Assembly: GCF_000152625.1 (NCBI RefSeq) | Contig: NZ_CH724156.1 | Coordinates: forward strand, 2,089,778 to 2,153,777 | Direction: 5' to 3' | DNA from: Roseovarius nubinhibens ISM | Lineage (GTDB): Bacteria > Pseudomonadota > Alphaproteobacteria > Rhodobacterales > Rhodobacteraceae | Length of the DNA stretch: 64,000 bases | Part shown: positions 15,791-24,171 of the stretch, in pieces | Layout of the letters: the number at the start of each line of letters is the position of its first letter | Position numbering within the stretch: the stretch's first letter is position 1 | Notes under the pieces: model-generated | Databases searched by the model: none | What the model saw: only the letters and a program-made list of their open reading frames with translations | What the model was told of the DNA's origin: nothing | Program-made: the position numbers and the translations under genes

Positions 15791-16431
15791 AGGGTCTTGT
15801 CCTCGAATTGGCAGAGATCGCGGATGATGCAGGTCGGGCACATCGGTTTGCGCGCTTTGCAGTGATAGCGCCCGTGCAGGATCATCCAGTGATGGGCGTG
15901 ATGTTGGTAATCGGCGGGGATCTGGTCCTCGATGGCGCGTTCCACCGCCACCACATCCTTGCCCGGGGCGATGCCGGTGCGGTTGCCAACGCGAAAGATA
16001 TGGGTGTCGACGGCCTGGGTGGGCAGGCCCCACCACATGTTGAGCACCACATTCGCGGTCTTGCGGCCGACGCCCGGCAGGCTCTCGAGGGCGGCGCGGG
16101 AATTGGGCACCACCCCGCCATAGTCGTTGACGAGGATTTCCGACATGCGGATCACATTCTTGGCCTTTTGCCGGAAGAGCCCGATGGTCTTGATATGCTC
16201 GGTCAGCCCCTCGAGCCCGAGGTCGAGCATTTTCTGCGGCGTGTCGGCAATCGGCCAGAGCGCCCGGGTGGCGCGGTTGACGCCCGCATCGGTGGCCTGC
16301 GCCGAGAGCGCCACCGCCACCACCAGCGTATAGGCGTTGACATGTTCGAGCTCGCCCTTGGGTTCGGGCTCGGCCGCGTGGAAGCGGGCAAAGATCTCGC
16401 GGATCGTGTGATAATCGAGCTGCTTGGCCAT
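15787..16431 (-). CDS. nth: Endonuclease III (DNA glycosylase/AP lyase)
   Basis: A 214-residue base-excision repair enzyme that removes oxidised pyrimidines. The helix-hairpin-helix LPGVGRKTANVVLN carries the catalytic Lys124, and VDTHIFRV the catalytic Asp142. The [4Fe-4S] loop has Cys191, Cys198, Cys201 and Cys207 with the exact C-X6-C-X2-C-X5-C spacing. The ATG at 16431 (MAKQLDY) is preferred over an upstream TTG. It heads a two-gene unit with the PfkB kinase. Confidence 0.94.
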   Translation of the reverse strand: MAKQLDYHTIREIFARFHAAEPEPKGELEHVNAYTLVVAVALSAQATDAGVNRATRALWPIADTPQKMLDLGLEGLTEHIKTIGLFRQKAKNVIRMSEILVNDYGGVVPNSRAALESLPGVGRKTANVVLNMWWGLPTQAVDTHIFRVGNRTGIAPGKDVVAVERAIEDQIPADYQHHAHHWMILHGRYHCKARKPMCPTCIIRDLCQFEDKTL

Positions 16432-16546
16432 GGCCAAAGCTATGACCGGATTTGCCGGGATGCGCAATATTCGGGTCGCGCGGGGGGGCGGCGGCGGGCT
16501 AATCTCTTCATGAGACCTGCCCCAAGACTGCCCGAAGGAGTGTCGG

Positions 16547-17386
16547 ATGAGTGAGCCACAGGGATATCATTATCAGGTGATGCGCCGCGCGATTGATCTG
16601 ATCGACAGCGGCGCGGCGGGGCAGACGCTCGATGAGCTGGCGGCGGCGATGCATATGAGCCCGGCGCATTTTCAGCGACTGTTCTCGGCCTGGGCCGGGG
16701 TCTCGCCGAAACGGTTCCGGCAATATCTCACGCTGGGCCATGCCAAGGCGCTCTTGGATGAGCGGTTCACCATGCTCGAGACCGCCGATGCGGCGGGGCT
16801 CTCGGGGGCGGGGCGGCTGCATGATCTTTTTCTGCGCTGGGAGGCGATGAGCCCCGGTGACTATGCGCGTGGCGGGGCCGGGCTCTGCATTCGTTGGGGC
16901 TGGTTCGACAGCCCCTTTGGCGAGAGCCTCGTGATGGGCACCGAGCGTGGCATTTGCGGCATCGGCTTTGCCGCCGAGATGGGGCGCGAGGCCACGATGG
17001 AGGATCTGCGCGGGCGCTGGCCCGAGGCCCGTTTCGTGGAGGACCCGGAGGCGCTGCGGCCTTGGGTCGAGACCGCCTATGGGCTGCGCGAGGGCGGCGA
17101 GGCGCCGCTTTACCTGATCGGGGCACCTTTTCAGATCAAGGTCTGGGAGGCGCTGTTGCGGGTGCCGTCGGGACAGGTCACCACCTATTCCGAGATCGCC
17201 CAGAGCATCGGCCGCCCCAAGGCGGTGCGCGCCGTGGGCACCGCCGTCGGGCGCAACCCGATCAGCCTGCTCATCCCCTGCCACCGGGCCTTGCGCAAAT
17301 CCGGCGGGCTGGGCGGCTATCACTGGGGCTTGCCGGTAAAACGGACGATCCTCGCCTGGGAAAGTGCGCGGGCCGAGGCGGGGTAG
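16547..17386 (+). CDS. AraC-HTH/O6-methylguanine-DNA methyltransferase fusion (Ada-like)
   Basis: A 279-residue bifunctional protein. Residues 1-110 form an AraC-type helix-turn-helix (LDELAAAMHMSPAHFQRLFS). Residues 115-279 form the methyltransferase, with acceptor Cys245 in LLIPCHRALRKSGGLGGYHWG. The N-terminal zinc/Cys domain that senses methylphosphotriesters in E. coli Ada is missing, so it should repair O6-alkylguanine but cannot be activated in the Ada manner. Start after GAAGGAG. It is divergent from nth, placing two DNA repair loci together. Confidence 0.9.
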   Translation: MSEPQGYHYQVMRRAIDLIDSGAAGQTLDELAAAMHMSPAHFQRLFSAWAGVSPKRFRQYLTLGHAKALLDERFTMLETADAAGLSGAGRLHDLFLRWEAMSPGDYARGGAGLCIRWGWFDSPFGESLVMGTERGICGIGFAAEMGREATMEDLRGRWPEARFVEDPEALRPWVETAYGLREGGEAPLYLIGAPFQIKVWEALLRVPSGQVTTYSEIAQSIGRPKAVRAVGTAVGRNPISLLIPCHRALRKSGGLGGYHWGLPVKRTILAWESARAEAG

Positions 17387-17391
17387 CGGGC

Positions 17392-17808
17392 TCAGAACAG
17401 CCCGTTCTCATGGGCGGAAAGCCCGGTGATCACCTGCAGCACGTCCCAATGTTCGACGATCTTGCCGCCGGCATCGAAACGGAAAATATCCATGCCCGCG
17501 TAATCATCCGAGCCGGGCCAGATCTGGTGGCAATGCAGCACCACGAGATCCTCTTCGGCGACGGCGCGTTTGATGATCACTTTCTTTTCGGGAAACTCGC
17601 GCGCCATGCGTTCGAAATAATCGATAAACCCGGCCTTGCCGTCGCGCACATGCGGGTTGTGCTGAATGTAATCCGCGCCGACATAGGCCTCGACCGCGCG
17701 GCGGGGATCGGCCTGATTGAACATCAGGTCATAAAAAGCGATGGCGGTTTCTTTGTTGCGTGTCTCAGAAATACGGGTCTCTGGACTGTGCTGTGCTTGG
17801 CCGGACAT
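17392..17808 (-). CDS. SnoaL-like/NTF2-fold protein
   Basis: A 138-residue protein of the SnoaL-like polyketide-cyclase or NTF2-like fold: KETAIAFYDLMFNQADPRRAVEAY at the N terminus, then YIQHNPHVRDGKAGFIDYF and a C-terminal GKIVEHWDVLQ. These folds bind small hydrophobic ligands or act as hydratases and isomerases; the role here is unknown. It is convergent with the methyltransferase gene, 5 bp away, and divergent from the OmpA gene. Confidence 0.8.
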   Translation of the reverse strand: MSGQAQHSPETRISETRNKETAIAFYDLMFNQADPRRAVEAYVGADYIQHNPHVRDGKAGFIDYFERMAREFPEKKVIIKRAVAEEDLVVLHCHQIWPGSDDYAGMDIFRFDAGGKIVEHWDVLQVITGLSAHENGLF

Positions 17809-17892
17809 GGCGGGTATCTCATACGTGAATGCGTGGTCGTGATAATCAACTTGTCATGCGCGAATTGCCGCTTATTTCCCCCTGTCAAATAC

Positions 17893-17921
17893 TTGGGGAT
17901 CGGCAATCCTAAGCCTATACT
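17893..17921 (+). promoter_or_regulatory. Sigma-70-type promoter for the OmpA lipoprotein gene
   Basis: TTGGGG and TATACT are separated by 17 bp and lie 74 bp before the start codon. The -10 region is flanked by CTAAG and CTTAG, an inverted repeat around TATA that could also be a regulator site. Confidence 0.6.
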
Positions 17922-17994
17922 TAGCACAGACCCAGTCAATTGGGCCCTAAAATATGCGCCCAAGAGTTTGGGCAATGGAGCAAGAGGCAACGCC

Positions 17995-18657
17995 ATGATG
18001 CGAGCAAAACAGATTATCACCTGCATGGCAGGGACGTCCCTTCTTTTGGTTACGGCCTGCGCGGAGCCTGCGCATCTGCAAGGCAATGACCCCAACGCCC
18101 GCGCCAAGCAGGGCGCGCTGATCGGCGGTGTGGTGGGCGCGATCACCGGCGCTGCGGCCAGCGACAAGAAGGGCAAGGGCGCGGTCATCGGCGGCGCCAT
18201 CGGGGCCCTCGGCGGCGCGGCCATCGGCAATGCGCTGGACAAGCAGGCGGCCGAGCTCGAGCGCGATCTCAACAATGACAGCGTGACCGTCAACAACACC
18301 GGCGACCGTCTCATCGTAACCATGCCGCAGGACATTCTCTTTGCCATCGACAGCTCGACGGTGAATTCGGGCCTGCGCGGCGATCTGCTGACCGTGGCGC
18401 GCAGCCTGCAGAGCTATCCCGACACCACGGTGCAGGTGGTCGGCCACACCGACAACACCGGCTCGGCCGCGCATAACCAGGCGCTGTCGGAGCGCCGGGC
18501 CAATGCGGTGGCGGATGTGCTGATGAATGGTGGCGTCGCCTTCAGCCGTATTCAGACCTATGGCCGTGGCGAAGATCAGCCGCTCGCCTCGAACCTGACG
18601 GCAGAGGGCCGCGCCCAGAACCGCCGGGTCGAGATCGTGATCCTGCCCAACGCCTGA
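17995..18657 (+). CDS. OmpA family lipoprotein with glycine-zipper
   Basis: A 220-residue outer-membrane lipoprotein. The signal ends in lipobox VTAC (Cys22). Residues about 40-75 form a glycine-zipper ([15 protein letters not shown] and [20 protein letters not shown]). Residues about 105-218 form an OmpA peptidoglycan-binding domain with [20 protein letters not shown] and [10 protein letters not shown]. It resembles YiaD/Pal-like tethers linking outer membrane to peptidoglycan. The start is the first of two ATGs after AGAGG. A promoter and a terminator frame it as a single-gene unit. Confidence 0.9.
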   Translation: MMRAKQIITCMAGTSLLLVTACAEPAHLQGNDPNARAKQGALIGGVVGAITGAAASDKKGKGAVIGGAIGALGGAAIGNALDKQAAELERDLNNDSVTVNNTGDRLIVTMPQDILFAIDSSTVNSGLRGDLLTVARSLQSYPDTTVQVVGHTDNTGSAAHNQALSERRANAVADVLMNGGVAFSRIQTYGRGEDQPLASNLTAEGRAQNRRVEIVILPNA

Positions 18658-18724
18658 TCGGCCACCGGGCGGGAAGCGGGCGAGACCCGGGCGAGACCGG
18701 GGCGAGACCCAACCAAACCCAACA

Positions 18725-18756
18725 GGGCCCGTCCGGCAGACGCCGGGCGGGCCTTT
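18725..18756 (+). terminator. Rho-independent terminator after the OmpA lipoprotein gene
   Basis: GGCCCGTCCGGC pairs with GCCGGGCGGGCC (one G-T wobble) around a short AGAC loop, followed by TTTT. Confidence 0.85.
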
Positions 18757-18865
18757 TGCATGGGGCGCACAGGCGCGGACGGCAGGCTGGGCTTCCTTGA
18801 CGACCCCCACGCCACGCGCTACGCGGTTGGGCAAGAAATTTTACCATCAAAAAAGGACTGCCCAG

Positions 18866-19969
18866 ATGAGCACACCTTCGCTTCTTATCCTGCCCGGCGA
18901 CGGGATCGGCCCCGAGGTCATGACCGAGGTGCGCAAGGTCATCGACTGGTTCGGCGCCAAGCGCGACCTGGCCTTTGATGTGAGCGAGGATCTGGTGGGC
19001 GGCGCGGCCTATGACAAGCACGGCGTGCCGCTGCATGACGACACGATGGCGCGCGCCCAAGAGGTCGACGCGGTGCTGCTCGGCGCCGTGGGTGGCCCGA
19101 AATACGACGAGCTCGATTTCTCGGTCAAACCCGAGCGCGGCCTGCTGCGCCTGCGCAAGGAAATGGACCTTTTCGCCAACCTGCGCCCGGCGCAATGCTT
19201 TGACGCGCTGGCCGATTTCAGCAGCCTGAAAAAGGACGTGGTCGCCGGTCTCGACATCATGATCGTGCGCGAGCTGACCTCGGGCGTCTATTTCGGCGAG
19301 CCGCGCGGCATCTTCGAAGAGGGCAATGAGCGCGTCGGCATCAACACCCAGCGCTACACGGAGAGCGAGATCGAGCGCGCCGCCCGCGCCGCGTTCGAGC
19401 TGGCGATGCGCCGGAACAAGAAGGTCTGCTCGATGGAGAAGGCCAATGTGATGGAGAGCGGCATTCTCTGGCGCGAAGTCGCAACCCGCGTCGGCAAGGA
19501 CTATCCCGAGGTCGAGCTGTCGCATATGTATGCCGACAATGGCGCGATGCAGCTCGTGCGGGCGCCGAAACAATTCGACGTGATCCTCACCGACAACCTC
19601 TTTGGCGACATCCTGTCGGATTGCGCCGCGATGCTCACCGGCTCGCTCGGCATGCTGCCCTCGGCCTCGCTCGGCGCACCGATGGCCAATGGCCGGCCCA
19701 AGGCGCTCTACGAGCCGGTGCATGGCTCGGCCCCCGACATCGCGGGTCAGGGCAAGGCGAACCCGATCGCCTGTATCCTGAGCTTTGCCATGGCGCTGCG
19801 CTACAGCTTTGATCAGGGCGACGAGGCGACCCGTCTCGAGAACGCCATCGAAGCGGTGCTCGCCTCCGGCGCGCGCACGGCCGATCTCATGGGTCCCGAA
19901 GGCGGCACGCCGCTCTCGACCGCCGAGATGGGCGACAAGGTGATCGAGGCGCTCGACCAGAGCCTCTAA
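18866..19969 (+). CDS. leuB: 3-isopropylmalate dehydrogenase
   Basis: A 367-residue NAD-dependent beta-decarboxylating dehydrogenase of leucine biosynthesis. It opens with [14 protein letters not shown] and has the substrate-binding arginines in [18 protein letters not shown]. The catalytic lysine lies in [11 protein letters not shown], the metal aspartates in [10 protein letters not shown], and the NAD loop in [22 protein letters not shown] is distinguished from isocitrate dehydrogenase by the ERGLL(R)LR segment. The ATG at 18866 follows AAGGA. A strong terminator follows; leuCD are not in the window. Confidence 0.95.
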   Translation: MSTPSLLILPGDGIGPEVMTEVRKVIDWFGAKRDLAFDVSEDLVGGAAYDKHGVPLHDDTMARAQEVDAVLLGAVGGPKYDELDFSVKPERGLLRLRKEMDLFANLRPAQCFDALADFSSLKKDVVAGLDIMIVRELTSGVYFGEPRGIFEEGNERVGINTQRYTESEIERAARAAFELAMRRNKKVCSMEKANVMESGILWREVATRVGKDYPEVELSHMYADNGAMQLVRAPKQFDVILTDNLFGDILSDCAAMLTGSLGMLPSASLGAPMANGRPKALYEPVHGSAPDIAGQGKANPIACILSFAMALRYSFDQGDEATRLENAIEAVLASGARTADLMGPEGGTPLSTAEMGDKVIEALDQSL

Positions 19970-19995
19970 TCCGCGCTCGGCGTGATGCTGATCCG

Positions 19996-20026
19996 CCCCC
20001 GGTGCCCCGCGCACCGGGGGTTTTTA
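19996..20026 (+). terminator. Rho-independent terminator after leuB
   Basis: CCCCCGGTG pairs with CACCGGGGG, followed by TTTTTATTT: a canonical intrinsic terminator. Confidence 0.92.
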
Positions 20027-20123
20027 TTTGCGCTGTCGCGGGGCTGGGCGCGGGGCTGGGCGCTGGGCAGGGCCGCCCGCAGCCCGCCCAAAGACCGCTC
20101 AGAAGATTCTCGCAACTCGCGTC

Positions 20124-20152
20124 TTGCAAAGCCCGCGCTTTGCCAGTAACTG
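20124..20152 (+). promoter_or_regulatory. Possible promoter of tRNA-Pro
   Basis: TTGCAA is followed after 17 bp by TAACTG, placing a start site a few bases before the mature tRNA. The -10 is a poor match; position is the main support. Confidence 0.35.
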
Positions 20153-20164
20153 GTGCGCCACGGT

Positions 20165-20241
20165 CGGAGTGTAGCTCAGCTTGGTAGAGCACTGTCTTCG
20201 GGAGGCAGGGGTCGGAGGTTCGAATCCTCTCACTCCGACCA
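20165..20241 (+). tRNA. tRNA-Pro (anticodon CGG)
   Basis: All cloverleaf stems can be drawn. The acceptor CGGAGTG pairs with CACTCCG. The D stem is GCTC/GAGC. The anticodon stem CTGTC/GGCAG encloses loop TTCGGGA (anticodon CGG). The T arm is GGAGG-TTCGAAT-CCTCT. The CCA end is encoded. The C1-G72 pair and A73 are the bacterial tRNA-Pro identity set. Confidence 0.96.
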
Positions 20242-20354
20242 GATTATCCAACATATGCCATCAGGCCCAACCTGACCCTCCCGTCAGATCGCTGAGGCGG
20301 ATGGCGCGTCAGGGCCACAGGCCCAAGGCCTTGCCCCTGTGGCGGCTGGACCCA

Positions 20355-21482
20355 TCATCCCCCGAAAAACATCTCTTTCACCTGGGCGATGCGCAGCTGC
20401 TGATCATGGCTGAGCGATTGGCCGCCAAAGGCTGCGATGATCTCGTCATAGGGGTCGGTGAGGCGCTGGCTGGTGCCGGCGAGGGTTTCGAGCACGGCAA
20501 GCCCGCAATAGGGCACATATTGCGGGGAATAGCCGCCCTCATGGGTGACGATGATCCGACCCCCCGCATGGCGCGCGGCGAGCTCCATGAGCTGACCCAT
20601 CATCCAGGCGTAATCGCTCGATTTCAGCATCTGCATGCCGAGCGGGTCCATGGCGCAGGAATCAAACCCGCTGGCCACCACGATCAGCTCGGGCGCAAAG
20701 GCGTCGAGCGCCGGCAGGACCAGCTCTTCGAAGGCGTGTTTATAGCCGCCGGTGCCGGTGCCGGGGGGCAGCGGGATGTTGAGGTTATGGCCAAGCCCCG
20801 CGCCTGCGCCCAGCGCCTCCATCGGGCCGGAGTGGAGCGGAAAGAGATTGTCCTGATGCAGCGAAATCGTCAGCACCGAGGGGTCGTCGTAAAAGATCGC
20901 CTCGGTGCCATTGCCGTGATGCACGTCCCAATCGACCACCGCGACGCGGCCGATGCCATGCCGCTCTTGGGCGTATTTCGCGCCGATGGCCGCATTGGCA
21001 AAGAGGCAAGACCCCATCGCCTTGTCGGGCAGCGCGTGATGCCCCGGCGGACGGCAAAGCACATAGCCATTGTCCCAGTCCCCCGTCATCACCTCATCCA
21101 CCGCCGCGGTGACCCCGCCCACCGCCAGCCGCGCGATCTCAAGGCTCGCGGGGCCGACCGGGGTGAGCTCGCCCGCGTCGCCGCCGCCCGCGGCACAGAT
21201 CTTGGCGAGATGGTCGATATGGCTCTGCGGATGGACGAGGCGGAGGATCTCGTCGCCCGCCGGCCGTGGCCGGTGCGATGCGAGCTTGGGCGCAAGCTCG
21301 GTCGCCTCCACGAGGTTTTGCAGGCGGCGCTTGGTCTCGGGATGCTCAAAATGCAGCCCCGGCTGCATCTCGAGCCCGGGCTCGAGGAAACCGCACCAAT
21401 TGAGCGTGTCATGCCAGTAATAGAGCTCGGCGGTCACAAACCCGGTGCGATGGGCGCAGGTGGTGTCGGCGTGAAACTGCAT
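20355..21482 (-). CDS. Class II histone deacetylase-like amidohydrolase
   Basis: A 375-residue arginase/deacetylase-fold zinc enzyme. YVLCRPPGHHA (140-150) has the general-base His pair, VVDWDVHHGNGT supplies zinc ligands Asp186 and His188, and VVASGFDSC the third Asp. Bacterial members remove acetyl groups from small amines such as acetylpolyamines, or from proteins; the large C-terminal part resembles class II enzymes. Start has an AAGGAG site. It is convergent with tRNA-Pro and shares no obvious operon. A second, diverged paralogue lies at 38786-39811. Confidence 0.87.
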   Translation of the reverse strand: MQFHADTTCAHRTGFVTAELYYWHDTLNWCGFLEPGLEMQPGLHFEHPETKRRLQNLVEATELAPKLASHRPRPAGDEILRLVHPQSHIDHLAKICAAGGGDAGELTPVGPASLEIARLAVGGVTAAVDEVMTGDWDNGYVLCRPPGHHALPDKAMGSCLFANAAIGAKYAQERHGIGRVAVVDWDVHHGNGTEAIFYDDPSVLTISLHQDNLFPLHSGPMEALGAGAGLGHNLNIPLPPGTGTGGYKHAFEELVLPALDAFAPELIVVASGFDSCAMDPLGMQMLKSSDYAWMMGQLMELAARHAGGRIIVTHEGGYSPQYVPYCGLAVLETLAGTSQRLTDPYDEIIAAFGGQSLSHDQQLRIAQVKEMFFGG

Positions 21483-21599
21483 CTCGGTCTCCTTGGTGGG
21501 GTTCTTTCGTCATAGCATGGCGGGCCGGTCGGGGATCGGCCAAGAAGGCGCTTCCTAAGCCACGGATCGGCTCGTCCGAACCAGACCCGGGGCGGGGCG

Positions 21600-22562
21600 C
21601 TAGTCACAGCTCACGCTGGCCGCGCCGATCTCGCCCATCTGGGCGACGATCTGGGCCAGCAGGGTCTGCTGGGACATCTTGGCAAATTCCTGTGGCAGAT
21701 CGTGCAGCTCTCCCTTGCGGGACACGACGGTGAGGGTCCGCGACAGGCCCGGCACCGGCAGATCGCGGATGCGCAGGCTCATGTTCTCCACCAGCCCATC
21801 GATAAGCAGCGTCGGCGTCAGCAGGCTGAACCCCTGACCCGCCGCGACGCAGGAGGTCACCATGCTCGACCGGTCCGCCTGAATGACCTTGCTCGGCTCG
21901 AACCGCAGGCGCCGCAGATGCTGGGCAATCTGGCGTCCGGCATGGGTCGTGTCGCCAAACCGCACCAGTGGCAGCCGCGACTGGATCGTCTCGAGACTGT
22001 CCTCGGGGCCGCTGTAATCCTTGGGCAGCACCAGAAGATACTGCTCGCTCAGCACATGATGCCGTTCGAGCCCGTCCATATCGAGAAACGGGTTGGAGGT
22101 GATCGCGAGATCGGCCTGTTTGGTGCGCAAGAGCTGTTCGTGATTGCCGCTTTGCCCGGCATAGAGCGTCATGTCCTTGACGCCAAAGGCGTCTTGCGCG
22201 AGGGCGATGAGCGGCGGGGTGAGCGTGGTGGCGATCGAGGCCTGCAGCCCCACCCGCAAGAGCGAGAGCGATTTCTGCCCGACATGGCGCAGCTCGGTTT
22301 CCATCTCGGACACCGCGTCGAGAATCTTTTGCGCCTTGAGCAATAGCCGCGCCCCGGCATGGGTCAATCGCGCGGGCCGCGTGCCACGATCAAGAAGCCG
22401 CGTGCCAAAGGCCTCTTCCAGCGCCGCGATATGCTGGGACGCGGCCGGCTGCGACAGGTTCAAGAGCTTGGCCCCGGCGCGCATCTGCCCGGTGGCCGCC
22501 ACTGCAAGGAACACTTCGAGAGAGCGCATGAGCCCCGGAGGGAAGCCGGTTCGATCCAGCAT
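21600..22562 (-). CDS. LysR-type transcriptional regulator (betaine-like operon)
   Basis: A 320-residue LysR protein. The winged HTH is LLNLSQPAASQHIAALEEAFG (34-54), and the rest is a periplasmic-binding-like effector domain. It is divergent from the mttB-homologue operon with only 79 bp between starts, and a near-perfect T-N11-A dyad lies in that gap. It is therefore the best candidate regulator of the adjacent demethylation operon and of itself. Confidence 0.9.
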   Translation of the reverse strand: MLDRTGFPPGLMRSLEVFLAVAATGQMRAGAKLLNLSQPAASQHIAALEEAFGTRLLDRGTRPARLTHAGARLLLKAQKILDAVSEMETELRHVGQKSLSLLRVGLQASIATTLTPPLIALAQDAFGVKDMTLYAGQSGNHEQLLRTKQADLAITSNPFLDMDGLERHHVLSEQYLLVLPKDYSGPEDSLETIQSRLPLVRFGDTTHAGRQIAQHLRRLRFEPSKVIQADRSSMVTSCVAAGQGFSLLTPTLLIDGLVENMSLRIRDLPVPGLSRTLTVVSRKGELHDLPQEFAKMSQQTLLAQIVAQMGEIGAASVSCD

Positions 22563-22570
22563 GGCGCATC

Positions 22571-22597
22571 CTTAGTATAAGAGATTTCAATACTGAG
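22571..22597. promoter_or_regulatory. LysR-type operator (T-N11-A dyad)
   Basis: CTTAGTAT-N11-ATACTGAG is a 27-bp dyad with one mismatch and exactly the T-N11-A spacing that LysR regulators use. It begins 9 bp before the LysR start and ends 45 bp before the mttB-homologue start. Confidence 0.7.
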
Positions 22598-22641
22598 GGG
22601 AATTTCTTGGCTTGTGTCAAGCGCCGTAGCAACGTGATCCC

Positions 22642-24171
22642 ATGAAACGAACCCGAAGCTCCCGGCGCCGTGGCGCCCACCCCCAGCACACGGCGTCAGA
22701 GCCGCGCGCCCCCTTCATCCTGCGCAAGCTCTCGACCTTCAATGTGCTGAGCGAGGCCGGGCTCGAACAGATCGAAGCCAATGCCGACACGATCCTCGCC
22801 GAGACCGGGATGGAGTTTCAGGGCGATCCCGAAATCCTCGACATCTTTGGCCGGGCGGGCTGTGATGTGGATGGCACGCGGGTGCGTTTCGCGCCCGGGT
22901 TCTGCCGCCGGACCATCACCGCCACCGCGCCTGCGCAGTTCATCCAGCACGCGCGCAACCCCGCCAATTCGGTGCAGCTCGGCGGCGAGGCCAGCGTGCT
23001 CTGCCCATCCTGGGGTCCGCCCTTCGTGCATGATCTCGACCGCGGGCGGCGCTATGCCTCCTACCGGGATTTCATCGATCTGGTGAAGCTGCACCACACG
23101 CTGCCATGGCTGCACCATTCCGGCGGCGTGGTCTGCGAACCGGTGGATCTGCCGGCCAACAAGCGCCATCTCGACATGCTCTATGGCCATATCCGCCATT
23201 CCGACCGGGCCTTTATGGGGGCCTTCATCGGGGCCGAGCGGGCGGGCCATGCCATCGACATGGCGCGGATCGTGTTCGGGGCCGAATTCATGGCGGAGAA
23301 CGCCGTGCTCTATTGTGTCTCCAACACCAACGCGCCGCTGGTCCTCGACAGCCATATGTCCGGCGCGCTCAAGACCTATGCCCGCGCCGGACAGCCGGTG
23401 GCCTGCACGCCCTGGGTTCTGACAGGTGCGATGTCGCCGGCCACCGTGGCCGGGACGCTGGCGCAGATCCTCGCCGAAACCATGGCCACCATGACGCTCA
23501 CCCAGCTGGTGAACCCCGGTGCGCCCTGCCTGATGGGAAGCTTTGCCTCCACCATGTCGATGAAGACCGGCGCGCCGACCTTTGGCACGCCCGAGGCGGG
23601 GCTCTTGGTGCTGGCCGCTGGGCAATTGGCGCGCCGGCTGGGGGTGCCTTTGCACACCGTCGGCACGCTCAGTTCGTCCAAGCTCCCCGATGCGCAGAGC
23701 CAGCAAGAGGCGGCCTGGGGTCTTCTGATGTCGATGTTTGCCGGGGCCAATCTGATCAACCACGCGACCGGCTGGCTCGAAGGCGGGTTGGTCACCTCGT
23801 TCGAGAAAACCATCATCGACCATGATCTCTGCGGCAAGATCGGGCGGTTTTTCGACGGCATCGACATGAGCGAGAACGCGCAGGCGATGGAGGCGATCGC
23901 CAAGACCGGGCCGGGGCAGCATTTTCTGGGCTCCGAGCATACGCAGGCCAATTACATGAGCGCGCTCTTCCGGCCCTGGACGCCGGATGACAACGCCTTT
24001 GAACATTGGCGCGCCGCCGGGGAAAAGGACGCGGGCGCGCGGGCCAATGCGCTCTGGAAGTCGCAGCTCGAGAGCTATGAAGACCCCGGTCTCGACCCCG
24101 AGATCGACGCCGCGCTGCAGGAGTATATCGCGGCGCGGAAGGCCGAGAAACCCGATCAGGATTACTATTGA
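22642..24171 (+). CDS. Trimethylamine methyltransferase (MttB) family protein, non-pyrrolysine
   Basis: A 509-residue MttB-superfamily TIM-barrel protein. The frame has no internal amber codon, so it belongs to the large non-pyrrolysine branch (MtgB, MtcB, MtpB types). Characterised members move a methyl group from glycine betaine, carnitine or proline betaine to a corrinoid protein. Recognisable stretches include ILAETGMEFQGDPEIL, LHHSGGVVCEPVDLP and the C-terminal GQHFLGSEHTQANYM. No corrinoid protein gene is nearby. It heads an operon whose next start overlaps its stop by one base (TGATG), so its product probably supplies the next enzyme. Confidence 0.85.
   Translation: MKRTRSSRRRGAHPQHTASEPRAPFILRKLSTFNVLSEAGLEQIEANADTILAETGMEFQGDPEILDIFGRAGCDVDGTRVRFAPGFCRRTITATAPAQFIQHARNPANSVQLGGEASVLCPSWGPPFVHDLDRGRRYASYRDFIDLVKLHHTLPWLHHSGGVVCEPVDLPANKRHLDMLYGHIRHSDRAFMGAFIGAERAGHAIDMARIVFGAEFMAENAVLYCVSNTNAPLVLDSHMSGALKTYARAGQPVACTPWVLTGAMSPATVAGTLAQILAETMATMTLTQLVNPGAPCLMGSFASTMSMKTGAPTFGTPEAGLLVLAAGQLARRLGVPLHTVGTLSSSKLPDAQSQQEAAWGLLMSMFAGANLINHATGWLEGGLVTSFEKTIIDHDLCGKIGRFFDGIDMSENAQAMEAIAKTGPGQHFLGSEHTQANYMSALFRPWTPDDNAFEHWRAAGEKDAGARANALWKSQLESYEDPGLDPEIDAALQEYIAARKAEKPDQDYY

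Noticed and set aside
18542-20014. 490-codon minus-strand frame opposite leuB
   Set aside because: leuB is unambiguous on the plus strand; the opposite frame has no domain and crosses the leuB promoter and OmpA end.
20314-20343. GCCACAGG/CCTGTGGC hairpin after tRNA-Pro
   Set aside because: 8-bp stem with a 14-base loop and no T-run; possible 3' end but too weak to annotate.
22642-24171. Possible pyrrolysine codon in the MttB homologue
   Set aside because: The frame is open from start to stop without an internal TAG, so no recoding is needed.
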